A stretch of DNA of 64,000 bases from Deltaproteobacteria bacterium (GTDB taxonomy: Bacteria > Myxococcota_A > Polyangia > Polyangiales > Ga0077539). Of the stretch, positions 59,386 through 64,000 are shown piece by piece (the stretch's first letter is position 1; the number at the start of each line of letters is the position of its first letter). The position numbers and the translations under genes were made by a program. A model generated the notes under the pieces. That model made no database searches. It was not told where the DNA came from and was given only the letters and a program-made list of their open reading frames with translations. The stretch is taken from positions 22,739 through 86,738 of the forward strand of contig JADJAE010000170.1 of assembly GCA_016704445.1 (NCBI GenBank). Direction: 5' to 3'.

Positions 59386-59916
59386 ATGAGCACCGCCACG
59401 CTTGTCCCCTGCGGGGGATGCCACCGCCACGTCCGCGCCCACGAGTCGGCGTGCCCCTTCTGCGCGCACCCGCTCTCCGACCTCTCCGCGGAGGGCATCG
59501 TGCCGGAGCCCCAGCAGCGCCTGAGCCGGGCGGGCGTGCTGGCCTTCGCGGCGGCCTTCCTGTCGACGGCGTGTCCGTCACGGGAGGCCCCGTCGCCCTT
59601 CTCCTCCGCCGACTCGGGGATGATGCAGACGATCTACGGCGGCCCTCCTCCGCAGCTCGCTCCCCCTACGCCTCAGGCGACCCCCGAGCCGATGACGCCC
59701 CCCGTCGACGCCGCCGCGCCTGCCGTCGACGCCGCCGCGCCTCAGGTCGTGAGGCCTCGCCCGAACAACCACCACCCGGTCGCGGCCCCGGCCTACGGTC
59801 TGCCTCCTCCGAGACTCGAACCCGTCCGTCCACTTCCGCCTCCGCAGCGCCCGGGCGGGAGCATCTCGACCCGCTACGGCTCGCCCCCCCGACCCGACGA
59901 CGACTCCGAGGGCTGA
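59386..59916 (+). CDS. Zinc-ribbon membrane/lipoprotein-like protein with Pro-rich tail
   Basis: A 176-residue protein. N-terminal CGGCHRHVRAHESACPFCAH is a C-x-x-C...C-x-x-C zinc-ribbon-like module, followed by a hydrophobic segment (LSRAGVLAFAAAFLSTAC) and a long Pro/Ala/Arg-rich tail. The Cys after the hydrophobic segment suits a lipobox, so the ribbon would face the cytoplasm and the tail would be outside, if processed. Unknown role. It is the first gene before the Ser/Thr kinase at 59972, 55 bases apart. Confidence 0.6.
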   Translation: MSTATLVPCGGCHRHVRAHESACPFCAHPLSDLSAEGIVPEPQQRLSRAGVLAFAAAFLSTACPSREAPSPFSSADSGMMQTIYGGPPPQLAPPTPQATPEPMTPPVDAAAPAVDAAAPQVVRPRPNNHHPVAAPAYGLPPPRLEPVRPLPPPQRPGGSISTRYGSPPRPDDDSEG

Positions 59917-59971
59917 GCGGCGCGGCGCCCGGACCGCGGTCTCCGCCATCCCTTGCCGTATCAGTTCTCCG

Positions 59972-61627
59972 ATGCCTAGAGTGCCCTCCAACGTGGAACC
60001 AGCACCCGAGAAGCCCCTTCGCTTCATCGGCAAGTACGAGGTCCGCGGCGAGCTGGGCCACGGCGGCATGGCGGTCGTCTACCGGGCGCACGACCCCACG
60101 CTCGACCGCGAGGTGGCCATCAAGGTGCTGCACCCGCACCTGGCGCAGGACCCCGAGAGCCGGATGCGCTTCGAGCGCGAGGCCAAGGCCGCCGCGAGGC
60201 TGCGCCACCCCAACATCGTCGAGGTCTACGAGTTCTCCGAAGGGGGCGACGAGGCCTCCTTCATGGTCACCGAGCTGCTGGAAGGCCCGACGCTCCGGCG
60301 CTTCCTCGAAGGCCGCAAGGAGATCCCCGCGGAGATCGCGGCCGCCATCGGCGTCGTGCTCTGCGACGCGCTGATCTGCGCCCACTCGCAGGGCGTCGTG
60401 CACCGCGACGTGAAGCCCGACAACCTGATGCTCTCCAAGGGGCGCCTCAAGCTCACGGACTTCGGCATCGCCCACGTCGCCGACCAGCGCGAGATGACCG
60501 CCACGGGGCAGGTGCTCGGGTCGCCCGCGCACATGGCGCCCGAGCAGATCGAGGGGACGCACGTCGACGCGCGCACCGACATCTTCGCCGCGGGCACCGT
60601 GCTCTACGTCCTGACCACCGGGCGCCTCCCCTTCGACGGCCCCAACCCCCACAGCCTCCTGCGGAAGATCCTCGACGGCGACTACCCCGACCCGCTGCGC
60701 TCGTCTCCGAAGATCGGGCACCGCTTCGCCGCCATCATCCGCCGCGCGATGGCGCGCTTCCCCGACGACCGCTTTCCCGAAGCGGCCTCCATGCGCGACG
60801 CGCTCATCGCGTTCTGCGCCGAGGTCGGCTGGTACGACCCCGCCCGCGAGCTCAACCGCTACCTCGCCGACCCCGACGGCGTGACCGCGAAACTACAAGA
60901 GACCCTCGTCGCGAAGCTCCCCTCGCTCGGCCTCGCGGCGCGCGGCCTGGGCGACCTCCCCGAGGCGATGGGGTACTTCAACCGGGCGCTGGCCATCGAC
61001 CCGGGCAACGCCAGGGTGCTCTCGATGGTGCGCAGCGCGGCCCTCGCCCACCGCCGCCGTCGCACCGTGCGCTCGGTGTCCATCGTCGCCATCGCCGCGC
61101 TCACCTCCACGCTCCTCGGCATGGCGCTGACGGTGCTCATCCCCCCGCCGGTCGCTCCCCTCTCCACGGCGCCCGCTGGCGACCCGCAGCGACGCCCGGT
61201 GATGATGCCCCCGCTCCGCGTCAGCGAGACCGCACGCCCGTTGCTCCCCGACGACGTGCCCTCCCCGGCGTCAGAACCCGAGGGCCCTCGCACCGCCACG
61301 CGGCCTCCCGAGCGCCACGGCCCCGTCGGGCCTCCCCCCGCCACGACCGCCGTGGTGATGCGCGAGGTGAAGTTCCACCCAACCCCGCTCAATGTGATGT
61401 ACTCCATCGGCCCCGGTGGATCGTTCGTCGAGTACAGCACTGCCGACCCGCCGTTGCGTCTGCCCGTCGGTCAACGCGCAACGGTCCGATTTCTCAGTCC
61501 AGGCTGGGAGCCCTTCGAATGGTCGGAGGTGATCCCTCCCGGCGAAGGGCGCCTGGAGGTCCGTCCGAGGCTGCGGGCCCTGAGCCCTCCCGGCGACACC
61601 AGCACCCGCGCCTCCGCGCCTCCCTGA
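59972..61627 (+). CDS. Hanks-type Ser/Thr kinase with C-terminal TM and extracellular domain
   Basis: A 551-residue protein. The catalytic motifs are GHGGMAVVY, K51 in VAIKVL, HRDVKPDN with D146, DFG at 163-165 and MAPEQIEGTHVDARTDIF. About residues 270-350 form a helical region (LGDLPEAMGYFNRALAIDPG, one TPR-like hairpin). One transmembrane helix is SIVAIAALTSTLLGMALTVL (about 366-390). After a Pro-rich linker the C-terminal 90 residues form a beta-rich domain (KFHPTPLNVMYSIGPGGSFV; VGQRATVRFLSPG), resembling a PEGA-like sensor. The next gene overlaps its end. Confidence 0.88.
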   Translation: MPRVPSNVEPAPEKPLRFIGKYEVRGELGHGGMAVVYRAHDPTLDREVAIKVLHPHLAQDPESRMRFEREAKAAARLRHPNIVEVYEFSEGGDEASFMVTELLEGPTLRRFLEGRKEIPAEIAAAIGVVLCDALICAHSQGVVHRDVKPDNLMLSKGRLKLTDFGIAHVADQREMTATGQVLGSPAHMAPEQIEGTHVDARTDIFAAGTVLYVLTTGRLPFDGPNPHSLLRKILDGDYPDPLRSSPKIGHRFAAIIRRAMARFPDDRFPEAASMRDALIAFCAEVGWYDPARELNRYLADPDGVTAKLQETLVAKLPSLGLAARGLGDLPEAMGYFNRALAIDPGNARVLSMVRSAALAHRRRRTVRSVSIVAIAALTSTLLGMALTVLIPPPVAPLSTAPAGDPQRRPVMMPPLRVSETARPLLPDDVPSPASEPEGPRTATRPPERHGPVGPPPATTAVVMREVKFHPTPLNVMYSIGPGGSFVEYSTADPPLRLPVGQRATVRFLSPGWEPFEWSEVIPPGEGRLEVRPRLRALSPPGDTSTRASAPP

Positions 61628-62399
61628 TCGCCGCCCTCCTCTCGGCGCTGACGCTGGCGGGCGAGGCGCGCGCCGACGAGCTCGACGACTTCATCTCCGC
61701 CCGCGACGCCTACATCAACGGCGAGTACGCCCGCGCCTCCCGAGAGCTGGAGGAGCTCGTCGGCCGCCCGAGCACCCCGCAGCTCTCGCTGGTCCGGCCG
61801 GCCGCGCGGAAGTACCTCGCGGCCTCGCTCTTCGCCGAGCGCCACGAGCCCGAGGCCAGGGCCGAGATCGCCACGCTGCTTCGCGAAGACCCTCGGGCGA
61901 GGCTCGACCCTGCCTCCTTCGAAGCGCGATTCGTGCGGCTCTACGAGGACGTCGTGAGGTCGATGGAGCCAGAGCTCGACCGGCTTCTCCTCGATCGGGC
62001 GCAGGCTCGCAGGCTGGAGGAGAACACCCGCGACGCCCGGCGCGCGCTCGCCCTGGAGCTGCTCGGCTCCGAGGCCCGCGTCGAGGTCGTGCCGCGCTGG
62101 CAGACCTTCGTGCCCTTCGGCGTCGGGCAGTTCGCCAACCGACAGACGGGCCTCGGCGCCCTCTTCCTCTCGCTCGAGGCGACCTTCCTCCTGGGGAGCG
62201 TGGCCACGGCCATCGTCGACCAGTCGGTGCAGTCCACCACCACATGCGTCTGGTGTCTTCGTCCAGACACCGACGGAGACCGCCGCGCCAACATCGCCTT
62301 CGCGCGAGGGTGATGAACCTGACGCCGCTCAGCGCCTTCGTCGCCACGACCGCGATCGGCATCTGGCAGGCCAACGACGCCTACGTCCCCAGAGGGTGA
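61624..62399 (+). CDS. Exported TPR-like/membrane protein, frameshifted near 62303
   Basis: Best read from codon CTG 61624, which overlaps the kinase stop as CTGA; in-frame ATG 61519 is the alternative and would overlap the kinase by 109 bases. A signal-like segment (LIAALLSALTLAGEARA) follows. Then come a helical region with TPR-like pairs (DAYINGEYARASRELEELVG; RKYLAASLFAERHEPEARAE) and membrane-like stretches near the end (LGALFLSLEATFLLGSVATA). The frame breaks at about 62295-62310; the other frame finishes the protein with PLSAFVATTAIGIWQANDAY. It is likely co-transcribed with the kinase and may be its partner. Confidence 0.6.
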
Positions 62400-62546
62400 T
62401 CAACCGTGCCTCGCCCGCTGCCGCCCGGCCTCCAGGGGCTGCGTGCTCGGCGCACTCCCTGGCTTGGGGCCCGCTGCTCGGCACCTTTCGGACGCGCGAC
62501 GGTGTCGTTGAATCTTCTTGAAGGTTTGGCGTCCCACGGGCGATCC

Positions 62547-62914
62547 ATGGAATCAGAGCGGCTCTCTACCGACGTGAAGAACACTCCCCGTCCCGGTCGT
62601 CGCTGGATCCTCCCCGCGAGCGCCCTCGGCTCGATCGCCCTGGCCCTCGCCCTGCTGGCGGTCACCGCGCCGCCCGCCCAGGCGCAGAGCGCCGAAGGCG
62701 TGCCGCAGTTCAACCGCACCTGCGGCCGTTGCCACCCCGACGGCAACGAGGACGACGGTCCCGACCTCCACAACAAGAACCTCTCCGTCGCGGCGATGAC
62801 CAAGGTGGTCCGCGAGGGCACTACAAGCTGCGGCCCATCCGGCCGACGAAGCTTCTCCGACGCCGACCTGGCGCGGGGTGATGGTCTCCTCCGCTCGATC
62901 CACGCCGTGCGTAG
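62547..62914 (+). CDS. Class I c-type cytochrome, frameshifted at its end
   Basis: ATG 62547 gives a signal peptide (ALGSIALALALLAVTAPPAQ) with AQA cleavage, then the haem motif C-x-x-C-H in FNRTCGRCHPDGNED and a distal HNKNLSVAAMTKVVREG. The expected C-terminal axial-ligand region (compare MRPIPTKKLSDADL) appears in pieces: LRPIRP and SDADLAR lie in different frames, and LRSIHAVR then returns. At least two one-base shifts are needed between 62820 and 62890. Upstream in-frame codons to 62406 are not protein-like. It is probably a periplasmic monohaem cytochrome in electron transport. Confidence 0.75.
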
Positions 62915-62924
62915 ACCGCTCGCG

Positions 62925-63277
62925 CTACTTTGAGCACAAGCGCGCTGTCCCGCGCGATGCGGGCGCCGCGCAGGATGCTCCCTCTCCTCGTGCTGACAGT
63001 TCTCGATCCTCACGTCCCAGTTGCTCGAGGCACCCGGATGGTGCGCGCCGCGACGCCCCTCCGGGACCGTGGCGCTCCCAGCACGTCGCCGGTCCACGAG
63101 TCGTCGTTGATCGGCGAGAGATAGAGGAGCAGATGGCGTCCCGCCGGTGCGGTTGACCAGCGAGACCGGCACCGTCGTTCCGCGAAGGTCGGCGAAGATC
63201 GCCGGGGAAGAGGCGCAGGCGATCGAGGAAGAGAAGAGAAGAAGCGAGGCGGCGAAGAGGCGCACGGTCGCAAGCAT
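62925..63277 (-). pseudogene. Broken small exported protein (multiple frameshifts)
   Basis: From ATG 63277 a clear signal segment (MLATVRLFAASLLLFSSSIA) and a beta start (LRGTTVPVSLVNRTG) are read. The sequence continues only by switching among three frames: RHLLLYLSPINDDSWTGDVL, then RTIRVPRATGT, then GASCAAPASRGTARLCSK with a stop at 62925. Each piece is protein-like and in order, so the gene probably encodes a roughly 110-residue exported protein. The repeated breaks are likely local sequence error. Unknown function. Confidence 0.5.
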
Positions 63278-63379
63278 GGGGCCGCCGCGACGGGGTGGCA
63301 ACTTTCCCGGCGCGCTCCATCCCATCGCGGGTCGAGTCCGGCAGGGTATGCTGGGCGCTGTGCGTACAGTGAGGTCCTG

Positions 63380-64000
63380 ATGCCACGCCCTCCGCTGATC
63401 GGCCCGAACGGTCGCGCCAGCTCTTCCCCCATCTACAAGTCCATCACCACCGTCGGAGCAGCGGGGGCAACGACGTGCTCCTGCTCCGCGCCCGGCGTCG
63501 CCCTACGGCACGCCCAGATCGCCCCGACGGAGGGACTTCTCCTCGACGAGCGACCCGGTGGCGGAGATCCAGATCAACGGCAAGCGAAAGCGGCGCGAGG
63601 CTCAGCCACAACGACCGCCTGACGCTGGGCGTGAGGCCGAGCTGGTGTTCTCGCCGTTGAGGAGTCCGACGCGCCCTCAAGACGCCTGGCGACGGCGGGG
63701 CGACGGGCGGAGTTTACCGGGCTGCGTAAGCTGTTTCAGTTCAGCGAGCGGTTGCTGGGTGACCCGCGACGCGCAGGCGCTGCTGGAGGCGCTGTCGACG
63801 GGGCCATTGAGGCCACCGGGGGCGATGCGTTTCTTGGTGTCGCTGCGCGACGACAAGCCCGAGGTGCGCGCGGCGAGAAACCTCCGCCAGGAGTAAACCT
63901 CCCGGACGCGGTGCGCCACCTCTCCGACAGCATCATCGCGCGGGTCATCGAGTCGAAGCGCCCGCTCATCGTGCAGGACGCCACGCACGACACGATGTTC
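63380..64000 (+). CDS. FHA-GAF regulator, partial and frameshifted
   Basis: The start MPRPPLIGPNGRASS begins an FHA-like domain (RHAQIAPTEG, LLDERPGGG, IQINGKRKRR), then a GAF domain (LRKLFQFSERLLGD; EVRAARNLRQE) and the conserved AVRHLSDSIIARVIESKRP and LIVQDATHDTMF at the window edge. These match the N-terminal half of myxobacterial FHA-GAF sigma-54 activators. Several frame changes are needed, and the AAA+ and HTH domains would lie beyond 64000. The gene may act in a Ser/Thr kinase signalling pathway, because FHA binds phospho-Thr. Confidence 0.6.

Noticed and set aside
62406..62546. An upstream extension of the cytochrome gene to 62406.
   Set aside because: The extra 47 residues are Pro/Arg/Gly-rich without order. 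The signal peptide starts after ATG 62547.

Overview
The window is about 70% G+C. Genes are tightly packed, often with ATGA or GTGA start/stop overlaps, and GTG and TTG starts are common. Much of the coding capacity goes to lipoproteins with low-complexity Asp/Val/Pro/Ala stretches after the lipobox, Hanks-type Ser/Thr kinases, VWA proteins and a protease with a MYXO-CTERM-like tail. This points to a myxobacterium-type organism (Myxococcota, probably Polyangia such as Sandaracinaceae-like lineages). That assignment rests on gene style, not on a marker gene. No rRNA, tRNA, CRISPR array, insertion sequence or phage gene was recognised.

Layout. 0-7.5 kb: an oxygenase/ATP-grasp neighbourhood with a Rieske-type C-terminus, two paralogous 2OG-Fe(II) oxygenases, a glutathionylspermidine-synthase-like ATP-grasp enzyme, a DUF350 membrane protein and two unrecognised proteins. 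7.5-18.6 kb: a 5'-nucleotidase-like phosphoesterase with EF-hands, a membrane spermidine-synthase-like protein, an ABC-F ATPase/MFS exporter pair and several lipoproteins. 18.7-26 kb: a GspC-like PDZ protein, a non-RD kinase with a helical C-terminal region, a 134-residue unknown protein and a 1210-residue subtilase-VWA protein. 26-32 kb: a lipoprotein, a histidine kinase, proC, an alpha/beta hydrolase and a five-S1-domain RNA-binding protein, closed by a perfect 12-bp hairpin. 32-49.4 kb: a Gly-rich lipoprotein, BolA, the moaC-moaE-CBS operon, the rseP site-2 protease followed by three tightly linked genes (one a matrixin protease), an ECF-like sigma factor, a rhomboid, a VWA lipoprotein, an AI-2E transporter, a HIT protein, rpsA, cmk and aroA. 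49.4-64 kb: a PNGase F-like lipoprotein, two more Ser/Thr kinases, hydrolases, an acyl-CoA dehydrogenase, a c-type cytochrome and the start of an FHA-GAF regulator.

A strong global feature is the number of single-base frameshifts in otherwise well-conserved genes: the Sel1-like protein, the Gly-rich lipoprotein, a HIT hydrolase, rpsA, aroA, a hypothetical protein, a lipase-like lipoprotein and a TPR-like protein. Several lie at G or C runs. rpsA and aroA/cmk would hardly tolerate true frameshifts, so most are probably base-call or assembly errors. Their density rises sharply after about 62.3 kb, where three genes in a row can only be read by changing frame.

The best candidates for an undescribed system are (1) the divergent 2OG-oxygenase / ATP-grasp / DUF350 / unknown-protein cluster at 0-7.5 kb, and (2) the kinase / 134-aa protein / subtilase-VWA group at 19.5-26 kb. 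Both are inferences from gene content and spacing.
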